Of a stretch of DNA of 14,691 bases, positions 7,216-13,535 are shown one piece after another. Within the stretch, counting starts at the first letter, position 1, and each line of letters begins with the position of its first letter. Under the pieces are notes generated by a model. The model was not told the DNA's origin. It ran no database searches and saw only the letters and a list, made by a program, of their open reading frames with translations. The stretch covers positions 1 to 14,691 of the forward strand of contig PUOG01000035.1 of the NCBI GenBank assembly GCA_003552745.1, read 5' to 3'. The DNA comes from Spirochaetaceae bacterium (lineage in GTDB: Bacteria; Spirochaetota; Spirochaetia; DSM-27196; SKKC01). Both the position numbers and the translations under genes were made by a program.

Positions 7216-7233
7216 GGACGCTGTGCCTAGAGT
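7205..7233 (+). promoter_or_regulatory. Candidate metX promoter
   Basis: TTGACA in the second repeat copy (7205-7210) is followed after 17 bases by TAGAGT (7228-7233), a four-of-six match to TATAAT. Transcription would begin around 7240, leaving only about six bases before the metX ATG at 7247. The first repeat copy has no matching -10 at correct spacing. The -10 is modest, so this is a moderate-confidence call. Confidence 0.5.
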
Positions 7234-7246
7234 CTCGCATATTCCG

Positions 7247-8416
7247 ATGGCAGAACGATCCGACGATACAGGCAGTTGCGGCATTGTGACGCCGCATTAC
7301 TACTCCTTCGGCGATGGTGATGATGAGCCGGGTATTCAGCTCGACTGCGGAGAGGAGTTAAAGCCGGTACGTCTCTGTTACGAAACGTACGGTACGCTGA
7401 ACGACGACCGCTCCAACGCTATCCTACTTCTCCACGCGTTTTCCGGTGATGCCCACGCGGCCGGATATCATCATCCCGATGATAAGGGGCCCGGATGGTG
7501 GGATATGATGGTGGGCCCGGGGAAAGCGTTCGATACCGACCGCTATTTCGTAATCTGTTCCAACGTAATCGGCGGATGCAGCGGTTCGACAGGTCCCGGC
7601 TCCTTTAACCCTGCAACGGGGAAGCGTTACGGACTCGACTTTCCGGTGATAACAATCGCGGATATGGTCCGGGCTCAGGTGCGGCTCATCGATTATCTCG
7701 GAATCGAACAGCTGCTCGCGGTGGCCGGCGGCTCGATGGGAGGTATGCAGGCACTCGAATGGGCATCCAGCTTCCCCGATCGTATATCGGGAGCGATTTG
7801 CCTCGCGACTACCGCGCGATTGAGCGCACAAGGTATCGCATTCGATGCGGTAGGACGGAACGCGATCATGAGCGATCCCAGATGGAACAACGGCGACTAC
7901 TACGACTCCCAACCGCCGGCCCGAGGACTCGCGATCGCTCGTATGGTCGGACACATCACCTATCTATCCGATGAGTCGATGAGGCTCAAATTCGGCCGCC
8001 GCCTGCAGGAACGAGCGAGTGCCGAGCTCGATCTGTTCGAGCAGTTCGAAGTCGAGAGCTATCTTGAACACAAGGGCGGCACGTTCGTCGACCGATTCGA
8101 TGCGAACAGCTACATCTATCTCAGTAAAGCTATCGACTACTTCGACCTCGTCGAGTCCAAGGGTAGCCTCGACGCCGCCTTCGCCGCATCGAGCTGCAAG
8201 TTTCTCGTGCTCTCGTTCACAAGCGATTGGCTATATCCCGCGTACCATTCGAAGGAAATCGTGCGTGCGCTCATGCGCCTCGGTAAGGACGTAAGCTATT
8301 CCGAGATATCGAGCCCGTATGGGCACGATGCATTTCTCCTCGAATCAGACCGCCAGGCGCCGCTCGTTTCGGCGTTTCTCACCACGCTCATGCGAAAGAG
8401 AGGATCTGATGCATAG
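7247..8416 (+). CDS. metX: Homoserine O-acetyltransferase (or succinyltransferase) of the MetX family
   Basis: A 389-residue alpha/beta hydrolase that acylates homoserine, the committed step toward methionine. The MetX signature is clear: LLLHAFSGDAHAAG near the oxyanion region, NVIGGCSGSTGPGS, the nucleophile elbow GGSMGGMQALEW (Ser163), SFTSDWLYP with the catalytic Asp327, and YGHDAFLLE with the catalytic His360. Length is normal for the family. The acyl donor, acetyl-CoA or succinyl-CoA, cannot be decided with confidence because MetX proteins include both. The ATG at 7247 fits family N-termini. No Shine-Dalgarno sequence is evident and the leader may be very short. An in-frame TTG at 7190 lies inside the promoter repeat and is unlikely. 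The gene overlaps metW by 8 bp. Confidence 0.95.
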   Translation: MAERSDDTGSCGIVTPHYYSFGDGDDEPGIQLDCGEELKPVRLCYETYGTLNDDRSNAILLLHAFSGDAHAAGYHHPDDKGPGWWDMMVGPGKAFDTDRYFVICSNVIGGCSGSTGPGSFNPATGKRYGLDFPVITIADMVRAQVRLIDYLGIEQLLAVAGGSMGGMQALEWASSFPDRISGAICLATTARLSAQGIAFDAVGRNAIMSDPRWNNGDYYDSQPPARGLAIARMVGHITYLSDESMRLKFGRRLQERASAELDLFEQFEVESYLEHKGGTFVDRFDANSYIYLSKAIDYFDLVESKGSLDAAFAASSCKFLVLSFTSDWLYPAYHSKEIVRALMRLGKDVSYSEISSPYGHDAFLLESDRQAPLVSAFLTTLMRKRGSDA

Positions 8417-9038
8417 ATCACCGATCTCCTATGATCGAATCGTTGAGCTTGTCGAGCCTGATTCAACCGTACTCGATCTCGGCTGCGGAAACGGCGAGCT
8501 GCTGCAGCGTCTACAGTCGGAGCGCTCCGCCCAAGGGCGCGGAGTCGAAATCGAGGAGTCGTTGATTCGCGAGTGCATTGCGAAAGGAATAAGCGTCTTC
8601 CAGGGCGACCTCGATGAAGGTCTTAAGGATTACGACTCGCAGGCGTACGACTACGTGATTCTCAACCAGACACTTCAGGTAGTTCACCAACCTATCGTTC
8701 TCCTGCGTGAGATGATTCGTGTCGGGCGTCGAGTAATCGTCGGTTTTCCGAACTTCGCCTTCGTGCAAAACAGGGTGCAGCTGACCATCGGAGGGCGCAT
8801 GCCGAAGAACAACGCCCTGCCGTACGAGTGGTACGATACCCCGAATATCCATCTATGCACCTATCGAGATTTTCATCAGCTCTGTCGCCGGGAGCATTTC
8901 GTTGTGCTCCGGCAGATCTGCATGAACGGACGCCGGCGGATACCGGCAGGCCTCCGGAACCTTCTCGCCGTCGACGTCTATTTCCTGCTCTCAGGTCGAC
9001 ATACGAATGCCATCACTGCGAAAGCAACCGCGGGTTAG
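8409..9038 (+). CDS. metW: MetW methyltransferase-fold protein, methionine biosynthesis
   Basis: A 209-residue class I SAM-methyltransferase-fold protein. Motif I is VLDLGCGNGELL (residues 21-32). Further typical MetW blocks are YDYVILNQTLQVVHQP, FPNFAFVQNRVQLTIGGRMP, LPYEWYDTPNIHLCTYRDF, and a C-terminal hydrophobic strand. MetW is found beside metX and is reported to be needed for full homoserine acyltransferase activity in some bacteria. The ATG at 8409 lies inside the last codons of metX (ATGCATAG), with AGAGAGG just upstream as ribosome-binding site, so expression is coupled. An in-frame ATG at 8319 would bury 30 residues in metX and has no support. Confidence 0.93.
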   Translation: MHRSPISYDRIVELVEPDSTVLDLGCGNGELLQRLQSERSAQGRGVEIEESLIRECIAKGISVFQGDLDEGLKDYDSQAYDYVILNQTLQVVHQPIVLLREMIRVGRRVIVGFPNFAFVQNRVQLTIGGRMPKNNALPYEWYDTPNIHLCTYRDFHQLCRREHFVVLRQICMNGRRRIPAGLRNLLAVDVYFLLSGRHTNAITAKATAG

Positions 9039-9041
9039 TTC

Positions 9042-9070
9042 TGGACAGAGATCGCGGCGCTTGCTATAGT
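9042..9070 (+). promoter_or_regulatory. Strong sigma70-type promoter with extended -10 upstream of infC
   Basis: TGGACA (9042-9047, five of six) is followed by a 17-base spacer and TATAGT (9065-9070, five of six), preceded by TGC, which forms an extended -10. It begins four bases after the metW stop. The predicted start near 9077 gives a leader of about 100 nt before infC. It is the only convincing promoter seen for the block from infC to the TPR gene. Confidence 0.75.
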
Positions 9071-9084
9071 GTCGCGTATATCCC

Positions 9085-9163
9085 GCCGGGATGGGTAGAT
9101 AACCGGTCATCCCATGCCGGCTGCAGAATTGTGGGTCGTGACTTTCGAGTCTCGTCACGCCAC
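9085..9163 (+). promoter_or_regulatory. Structured infC leader RNA: two hairpins before the ribosome-binding site
   Basis: Hairpin 1 (9085-9121) pairs GCCGG with CCGGC and ATGGG with CCCAT, separated by a single G-G mismatch. Hairpin 2 (9131-9163) pairs GTGG with CCAC and CGTGAC with GTCACG, with a two-base bulge. Inside its loop is a competing GACT-TTCG-AGTC. The strand CCAC can alternatively pair with GTGG at 9164-9167, because CCACGTGG is a palindrome next to the AGGAGGT. IF3 operons of other bacteria are autoregulated by L20 or IF3 through their leaders, so this is a plausible regulatory leader. No match to the known Bacillus L20 leader was established. Confidence 0.5.
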
Positions 9164-9178
9164 GTGGTAGGAGGTAGA

Positions 9179-9697
9179 TTGGCTTCAAAGGATTTGCGGG
9201 TTAACGAAATGATTCGCGTGCGTGAGGTGCGCCTGATCGACGATGACGGGAATCAGCACGGCATTATCGCTACACCGGACGCTATGCGTTTGGCCCAGGA
9301 ACGTGGGCTCGATCTTGTCGAAATAGCGCCTCAAGCGAAGCCGCCTGTGTGTAAGCTTCTCGATTACGGCAAGTATAAGTTCGAACAGGACAAGAAGAAC
9401 CGGGACGCCAAGAAGCATCAGAAGCAGGTCAAGCTCAAGGAGATCCGCATGCAACCGAAGATCGAGGGGCATGACCTTGAGTTCAAGACCAAGCATATTC
9501 TCGATTTCCTTGAAGACGGCTACAAAGTCAAAGTTACTATTCGGTTCCGAGGGCGTGAAATGGCTCACACCGAGCTCGGGCGCGATGTGCTCGACCGGAT
9601 ATTCGAGATGCTGAACGGTCAAGCCCAGCTCGATCGACCGCCGACGATGGAGGGCCGCTTCATGTCCATGATCGTAAGTCCGAAGTCGAAGAAGTAG
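9179..9697 (+). CDS. infC: Translation initiation factor IF-3
   Basis: A 172-residue IF3 of normal length. The N-terminal domain starts LRVNEMIRVREVRLIDDDGNQHGI and runs to IAPQAKPPVCKLLDYGKYKFEQDKK. The lysine-rich linker is DAKKHQKQVKLKEIRMQPKI. The C-terminal domain contains FLEDGYKVKVTIRFRGREMAH and ends MEGRFMSMIVSPKSKK. IF3 binds the 30S subunit, prevents premature 50S joining and checks start codons. The start is TTG at 9179, with AGGAGGT five bases upstream. The frame is open much further upstream, but nothing there is IF3-like. A non-ATG start is a recurrent property of infC genes (AUU in E. coli, where IF3 represses its own synthesis). It heads infC-rpmI-rplT, the standard bacterial arrangement. 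Confidence 0.97.
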   Translation: MASKDLRVNEMIRVREVRLIDDDGNQHGIIATPDAMRLAQERGLDLVEIAPQAKPPVCKLLDYGKYKFEQDKKNRDAKKHQKQVKLKEIRMQPKIEGHDLEFKTKHILDFLEDGYKVKVTIRFRGREMAHTELGRDVLDRIFEMLNGQAQLDRPPTMEGRFMSMIVSPKSKK

Positions 9698-9747
9698 CGT
9701 AATAGTAGGGAAACTCTCTCAATCATTAGCTCAGAAAGGATGAAACT

Positions 9748-9945
9748 ATGCCCAAGATGAAGACGCGGCGAAGCGCGGCAAAGCGATACCGGATTTCGCC
9801 GAACGGCAAGGTAAAGTACAAGAAACAGGGGCTGCGCCACATATTGTCGAAGAAGTCGACAAAGCGTAAGCGCGGCCTTCGTAAAACCGGTGTTCTCAGT
9901 AAGGCCGAGCAGAAGCGAGCCGGCACTCTGATTCCGTATCGATAA
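9748..9945 (+). CDS. rpmI: 50S ribosomal protein L35
   Basis: A 65-residue, strongly basic protein beginning MPKMKTRRSAAKRYRISPNGKVKYKK and ending GTLIPYR. It matches L35 in length and in the conserved KMKT-R-SAAKR opening. It is a component of the large ribosomal subunit. A ribosome-binding site, AAAGGATG, precedes the ATG. It lies in the conserved order between infC (50-bp gap) and rplT (22-bp gap) and is presumably co-transcribed with both. Confidence 0.97.
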   Translation: MPKMKTRRSAAKRYRISPNGKVKYKKQGLRHILSKKSTKRKRGLRKTGVLSKAEQKRAGTLIPYR

Positions 9946-9967
9946 CTCAAACTAGGAGAACAGACTC

Positions 9968-10327
9968 ATGCCACGTGCGACAGATGGAACGAGGCGAAAA
10001 GATAGACGGGTAAAGATCCTTCGCGATGCCAAAGGATACTGGGGACGACGTAGCAAGTTGTTCCGCACCGCGAAGGATGCTGTGGCAAAAGCGCAGAGTT
10101 ACGCGTATCGCGACCGCCGTCAACGGAAGCGAGATTTCCGGTCGCTGTGGATCGCCAGGATTTCGGCCGCATGCCGAAACGAGGGGGTCACATATTCGCG
10201 CTTCATGAACGGGTTGCGGCGCGCCGATATCGCGATTAACCGGAAGGCGTTGTCGAATCTTGCAATCGAAGATCCCGATGCGTTCCGAACGCTCGTGAAG
10301 CAGGCCCGGGATAAGGTAGAGGCGTAG
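9968..10327 (+). CDS. rplT: 50S ribosomal protein L20
   Basis: A 119-residue basic protein. It has the L20 hallmarks KILRDAKGYWGRRSKLFRTAKDAVAKAQSYAYRDRRQRKRDFRSLWIARI, SRFMNGLRRADIAINRKALSNLAI and FRTLVKQA. L20 is needed early in 50S assembly and in several bacteria represses its own operon by binding the leader mRNA, which makes the folded leader at 9085-9163 relevant. TAGGAG lies upstream of the ATG. The stop codon is followed after four bases by the start of the coiled-coil gene, so transcription and probably translation continue into division genes. Confidence 0.97.
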   Translation: MPRATDGTRRKDRRVKILRDAKGYWGRRSKLFRTAKDAVAKAQSYAYRDRRQRKRDFRSLWIARISAACRNEGVTYSRFMNGLRRADIAINRKALSNLAIEDPDAFRTLVKQARDKVEA

Positions 10328-10331
10328 GAAA

Positions 10332-10772
10332 ATGGTGAGCCTGGATCAGATTCGACTTCTCGAATCTCGCGTGCATAAGGCGGTAAGGCGGATCGAATCG
10401 CTCCAGGACGAAAACGACACGTTGCGCGAACGCCTTGCCCGATATGAGAAACGCATCGAAGAGCTCGAAGTACTGATTAACGAGTTCAAGGAGAGTCAAT
10501 CCGAAATCGAGCAGGGCATTATCAACGCACTGTCACAGCTCGATGACCTCGAAGATCAGGTCACCGAGGAGCAGGAGCGTATAACGCCGCGGGTGGAAGA
10601 GTCTTCCGAGGCAACCGATGAGCAGGCCGCCACCGGACCGACGAAGGATGCAAAATCGGAAGCAACGGGGGGCGTCGAGGCTGACCGTGATGGATCGCCC
10701 GACGCCGGGGCCGAGCCGGCAAAATCAACTGAAGAGGATGCAGGACAGAACGCCGAGCTCGATATATTCTAA
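10332..10772 (+). CDS. ZapB-like coiled-coil protein with acidic tail
   Basis: A 146-residue protein in two parts. Residues 1 to about 80 form a continuous coiled coil with heptad leucines (LDQIRLLESRVHKAVRRIESLQDENDTLRERLARYEKRIEELEVLINEF). Residues about 85-146 are low-complexity, rich in Glu, Ala, Asp and Thr and probably disordered, ending ELDIF. Length and coiled-coil character, together with its position four bases upstream of zapA, suggest a ZapB-type division partner that would bridge ZapA-FtsZ. Coiled coils are poor evidence of homology, so the name is tentative. It starts four bases after rplT, with no strong ribosome-binding site (TAGGAAAATG). A role as a general scaffold is the main alternative. 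Confidence 0.7.
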   Translation: MVSLDQIRLLESRVHKAVRRIESLQDENDTLRERLARYEKRIEELEVLINEFKESQSEIEQGIINALSQLDDLEDQVTEEQERITPRVEESSEATDEQAATGPTKDAKSEATGGVEADRDGSPDAGAEPAKSTEEDAGQNAELDIF

Positions 10773-10776
10773 CAGC

Positions 10777-11091
10777 ATGCGGATCGACCTGCTCGGCACC
10801 AGCTTCACCATACAGAGTGACGAGGATCCTGCCTATATGCGCAACCTCGTCGGATACTATCGTGACAAGCTGACCGAAGTACGCGAATCGGTCTCGACGA
10901 ACGATGAGCTGAAGATCGCCATTCTCGGTGCGCTCACGATCGTCGACGAGCTTTTCAAAGAACGACACCGCAATCAGAGCGTCGGCGATGCTGAAGAAAC
11001 CGGTACGCAAGACCTTCGTGTCATCACGCAGCGGCTCATAGATACCATAGATTCGGCTCTCGACGACGACGAGGCGGATGACGAGGTTTGA
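10777..11091 (+). CDS. zapA: Cell division protein ZapA
   Basis: A 104-residue protein. The N-terminal beta hairpin MRIDLLGTSFTIQSDEDPAYMRNLVGYYRDKLTEV is characteristic of ZapA. It is followed by a helical region with the ZapA-like KIAILGALTIVDELFKE and a C-terminal helix ending in an acidic tail. ZapA binds FtsZ and bundles protofilaments at the division ring. The ATG at 10777 lies four bases after the upstream stop and gives the normal family start. The frame extends to 10618 but that part overlaps the coiled-coil gene out of frame. No Shine-Dalgarno sequence is visible, so coupled re-initiation is likely. Confidence 0.88.
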   Translation: MRIDLLGTSFTIQSDEDPAYMRNLVGYYRDKLTEVRESVSTNDELKIAILGALTIVDELFKERHRNQSVGDAEETGTQDLRVITQRLIDTIDSALDDDEADDEV

Positions 11092-11130
11092 CGCCTCAAG
11101 CCGCTGTGCGTACTATCCGGGAAAGGCGGT

Positions 11131-12054
11131 ATGGCGTTTACTACGAGTCAACAGATCTCCCGGTATTACGATACGTTCTCTGAGCAGGACGTTACGTTCA
11201 CCAAGGATGTAATCCACGCGATCAATCTCAATCCGAAGGACGTCTTTCTGAAGTGTGCCGGGTCTCAATGGCCATGCGTCATCTATTCCAGCTCCATGCA
11301 GGGTTCGAAGGTTATCGTAAATGTCCGGGATAACCTGAAGAGTGCGTTGCGAACGTCGAATAACCTTGTTTCACTCCGGTATAGCTTCATCCAGCCGGAT
11401 AAGAGCGATCCGTTGAGTTTTCTCGTCTCGTCGAAAATCTCAGCATTTACTCCCTACTCCCGTGAGAACAGCAATCTCTCCTTCATGAATCTGGAGTTCA
11501 CACAACGACCGCCCGACGGTCTGATCGACATCCTCGGCTCTTTGCTCGATGCGAACGCCAACAGTAGAAACCGGAAAGATGTCCGGATTGCACTGACTGA
11601 AGAGACTGCCGCTCTTCTCGGCCTGCGACTCCGCGGAGTTCAGTTGCACATTCAGGGTGTACCGCGCAAGTGTATCCTCCGCGACATCAGCTTTGGAGGC
11701 GCAAAGTTAGTGATCATCGGGGTTCCGAAGCTGCTGTTGAACAAGGAGGCAACGGTCCGGCTTCCTTTCGGTGACACAGGAGAGGTCGTCGAGGTGGAAG
11801 GTTCGATAATCCGCTTCGACGGGGTTGAGGGTCGAGACGATATCGCAGCGATAGCGATCAGATTCGATGAAGACCGCATACCGGTGCGACTGAAACTACG
11901 ACTGAATGAGTATCTGAAGCTGCAGCAATCTCCGAAAGAGAAAGCAGCCACAGAAGCTCGCAAACAGAACGAAGCCGTTGAGGCCGAAAGAGAGCAACAC
12001 GCCCAACGCCTTCGCGAAGCACGATCGCGTCGAGGCGACCGATCGGGCACATAA
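11131..12054 (+). CDS. PilZ-domain c-di-GMP-binding protein
   Basis: A 307-residue protein. The PilZ signature is complete: RKDVR (Arg148 and Arg152, the RxxxR motif) and DISFGG (Asp185, Ser187, Gly190, the D/NxSxxG motif), within a beta-rich domain of about residues 145-265. Residues 1-135 form a separate domain (TSQQISRYYDTFSEQDVTFTKDV, then a beta-rich region) that I do not recognise. It may be a spirochaete-type PilZ N-terminal extension such as those that regulate motility. The C-terminal 40 residues are a charged, probably helical tail. The ATG at 11131 has AAAGG-CGG upstream. It lies in the block between zapA and the TPR gene, not far from flagellin. A motility role is plausible but not shown. 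Confidence 0.87.
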   Translation: MAFTTSQQISRYYDTFSEQDVTFTKDVIHAINLNPKDVFLKCAGSQWPCVIYSSSMQGSKVIVNVRDNLKSALRTSNNLVSLRYSFIQPDKSDPLSFLVSSKISAFTPYSRENSNLSFMNLEFTQRPPDGLIDILGSLLDANANSRNRKDVRIALTEETAALLGLRLRGVQLHIQGVPRKCILRDISFGGAKLVIIGVPKLLLNKEATVRLPFGDTGEVVEVEGSIIRFDGVEGRDDIAAIAIRFDEDRIPVRLKLRLNEYLKLQQSPKEKAATEARKQNEAVEAEREQHAQRLREARSRRGDRSGT

Positions 12055-12067
12055 CACTGGTACGAAC

Positions 12068-13213
12068 ATGTCAGACCGAAAGAATCATACCCTCGAGAAC
12101 ATATACTTTCTGGAACTGCCCGATGACCTACATCGGCGAGTCGGCGACTTCGCCGTAGATCCGGAGCGGAAGCTACCGGTAGAGTTCCCACCCGGTTCCG
12201 ACCCGTCGGACCGCTCATCGCTGAGCTGGGAGATGATTGTGGCAGGCATGCTCAAGATGCTTGCATACGTGCCCGACCACGACGACTCCGACTACTACCG
12301 ATCGTTCATACACCACATCAAACCGGGTATCGTGGAAGAGCTCACCGAAACCGGAGTGTTGAAGGCGCGTAACGGCGACTTCGCGATCGCCGAGGAGATC
12401 TTTCTCGCTCTGAGAGGCCTGCTGCCGGGCAATCCGCTGCCCATTCTGAACCTCGCATTGCTCTACGAGCAGGCGTCCGACGCGGAGCCGGAGGAGAGTA
12501 AGCGTTCCGCCGAGATGGAGGAACGAGCATTTGCCTGCTACCGTGAGGTTCTCGCCCACGATCAGACACCGGCCGAAGCGAGTTTCAATGCCGGGTTCTT
12601 TTTCCTCAAGCGACACAATCACGAACGCGCGTTGGAACTGTTTCGCCGCTTTCTAAGTGAAAGCGAGGACGACTCCGCTCCGAGCGAAAGCGACGACGAT
12701 ACAGCCCGAAAACGGGGCGAGGCACAGCGCATCATCAACGAGATCGAGGCACGTAATCTCACCGACAGATTGTTCAAGGAAGCGTTCGACTTCATCAAGC
12801 TCGGCCGGGAAGAGGAAGCGATGGAGCGCATAACCAGGTTCCTTGAAACCAATCCCGATGTCTGGAACGGCTGGTTTCTTCTCGGTTGGGCGCAGCGACG
12901 AAAGGAAATGTACGCAGAGGGCCGGTACTCGTTCGAGAAAGCACTGGAGCTCGGCGGACGGAATCCGGATACGCTAAATGAGCTTGCAATCTGCCTCATG
13001 GAAATCGGAGAGCTTGCTGAGAGCCTGCGCCGCCTGCATGACGCGCTCACCCTGGAACCGGAAAACACGAAAGTGATGTCGAATATGGGCGTAGTACACC
13101 TCAAACAGGGTGAGCCGGCCGAAGCGCTCGCGTACTTTCACGCCGTACTCGAATACGATCCCGAAGATCCGGTAGCGCTTCACTTCCTCCGCGAGCTCGA
13201 ATCCGAGGGCTGA
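12068..13213 (+). CDS. Tetratricopeptide-repeat protein
   Basis: A 381-residue, acidic, soluble protein without signal peptide. TPR-like helical pairs occur at about residues 85-200 (KARNGDFAIAEEIFLALRGLLPGNPLPILNLALLYEQ, then AFACYREVLAHDQTPAEASFNAGFFFLKRHNHERALELFRRFL). They recur at about residues 235-380 (GREEEAMERITRFLETNPDVWNGWFLLGWAQRRKEMYAEGRYSFEKALELG, then three more units). An acidic insert (SESEDDSAPSESDDD) separates the two sets. TPRs bind proteins; the partner is unknown. The ATG at 12068, 13 bases after the PilZ stop, is the sensible start. An in-frame ATG at 11978 would overlap the PilZ gene. It is the last gene of the co-directional block before the terminator at 13277. Confidence 0.8.
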   Translation: MSDRKNHTLENIYFLELPDDLHRRVGDFAVDPERKLPVEFPPGSDPSDRSSLSWEMIVAGMLKMLAYVPDHDDSDYYRSFIHHIKPGIVEELTETGVLKARNGDFAIAEEIFLALRGLLPGNPLPILNLALLYEQASDAEPEESKRSAEMEERAFACYREVLAHDQTPAEASFNAGFFFLKRHNHERALELFRRFLSESEDDSAPSESDDDTARKRGEAQRIINEIEARNLTDRLFKEAFDFIKLGREEEAMERITRFLETNPDVWNGWFLLGWAQRRKEMYAEGRYSFEKALELGGRNPDTLNELAICLMEIGELAESLRRLHDALTLEPENTKVMSNMGVVHLKQGEPAEALAYFHAVLEYDPEDPVALHFLRELESEG

Positions 13214-13276
13214 CGCAATTGGCTCGGTTTAACCCCATCCTTTAACCCTACCCATTTTTCGCGCCCGGAATCGGTG

Positions 13277-13304
13277 CGGCTGAAGTCGACTCAGCCGGAA
13301 TTTT
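13277..13304 (+). terminator. Intrinsic terminator after the infC-to-TPR block
   Basis: A seven-base-pair stem CGGCTGA/TCAGCCG (13277-13283 and 13291-13297) with a seven-base loop (AGTCGAC) is followed by GAA and TTTT. A second weaker GAATT/AATTC hairpin and a further T-rich stretch (13312-13326) lie just beyond. It sits 64 bases after the TPR stop and upstream of the flagellin promoter. Confidence 0.7.
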
Positions 13305-13337
13305 CGCCGAATTCTTTGATTTTTTCGCCGTTATGAC

Positions 13338-13365
13338 TACAGTCTATAGGGAAGCATGCCGATAA
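13338..13365 (+). promoter_or_regulatory. Sigma28 (FliA)-type promoter of flaB
   Basis: GCCGATAA (13358-13365) is an exact match to the sigma28 -10 consensus. Twelve bases upstream is TACAGTCT (13338-13345), six of eight matches to the -35 element TAAAGTTT. The spacer is one base longer than ideal. Transcription would start near 13372 and give a leader of about 160 nt. Flagellin genes of other spirochaetes use the same class of promoter. Confidence 0.78.
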
Positions 13366-13464
13366 AACGAATAGCGTAGCGTATGTCCGGGCTTCGATTG
13401 TCAGTCGACAGCGCTCTGCTTATCTACATATATCGGGAGGTGATGGAGAAAACTTAACACGCTT

Positions 13465-13529
13465 CGGGACGGGCGTTACCGTCTCGGCCGCGGGCAAGGA
13501 CGCCCGCAAACGACTTATTCAGGGAGGAG
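13465..13529 (+). promoter_or_regulatory. Structured flaB leader with putative CsrA sites
   Basis: Hairpin A (13465-13486) has stem CGGGACGG/CCGTCTCG (one G-U pair) and loop GCGTTA. Hairpin B (13490-13507) has stem GCGGGC/GCCCGC and loop AAGGAC, which exposes an AAGGA (13496-13500). A second ANGGA, AGGGA (13521-13525), overlaps the Shine-Dalgarno sequence GGGAGGAG (13522-13529). A competing pairing of GGGCGT (13471-13476) with ACGCCC (13500-13505) would disrupt both hairpins. A hairpin-loop site plus a Shine-Dalgarno-overlapping site is the arrangement of CsrA-controlled flagellin mRNAs (B. subtilis hag; B. burgdorferi flaB). Confidence 0.5.
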
Positions 13530-13535
13530 TTAGCT

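Larger units (their letters stand above)
13214..13535 (+). other. 322-bp intergenic region upstream of flaB
   Basis: It contains, in order: an AT-rich trailer with two CTTTAACCC-like stretches, the intrinsic terminator (13277), a sigma28-type promoter (13338-13365), a hairpin-prone stretch (TGTC-AGTC-GACA at 13400), an isolated Shine-Dalgarno-like sequence (13435), two strong hairpins (13465-13507) and the flaB ribosome-binding site (13522-13529). No protein-coding gene longer than a few codons was seen. Confidence 0.8.

Noticed and set aside
12215..12622. Minus-strand open frame of 135 codons opposite the TPR gene
   Set aside because: The plus-strand TPR pattern is unmistakable, and the antisense product has no recognisable features or start context.
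13398..13426. Possible sigma70 promoter (TTGTCA, 17 bases, TATCTA) in the flaB leader
   Set aside because: The -10 matches only three of six positions and the sigma28 promoter upstream is far better, so it is kept only as a weak alternative.
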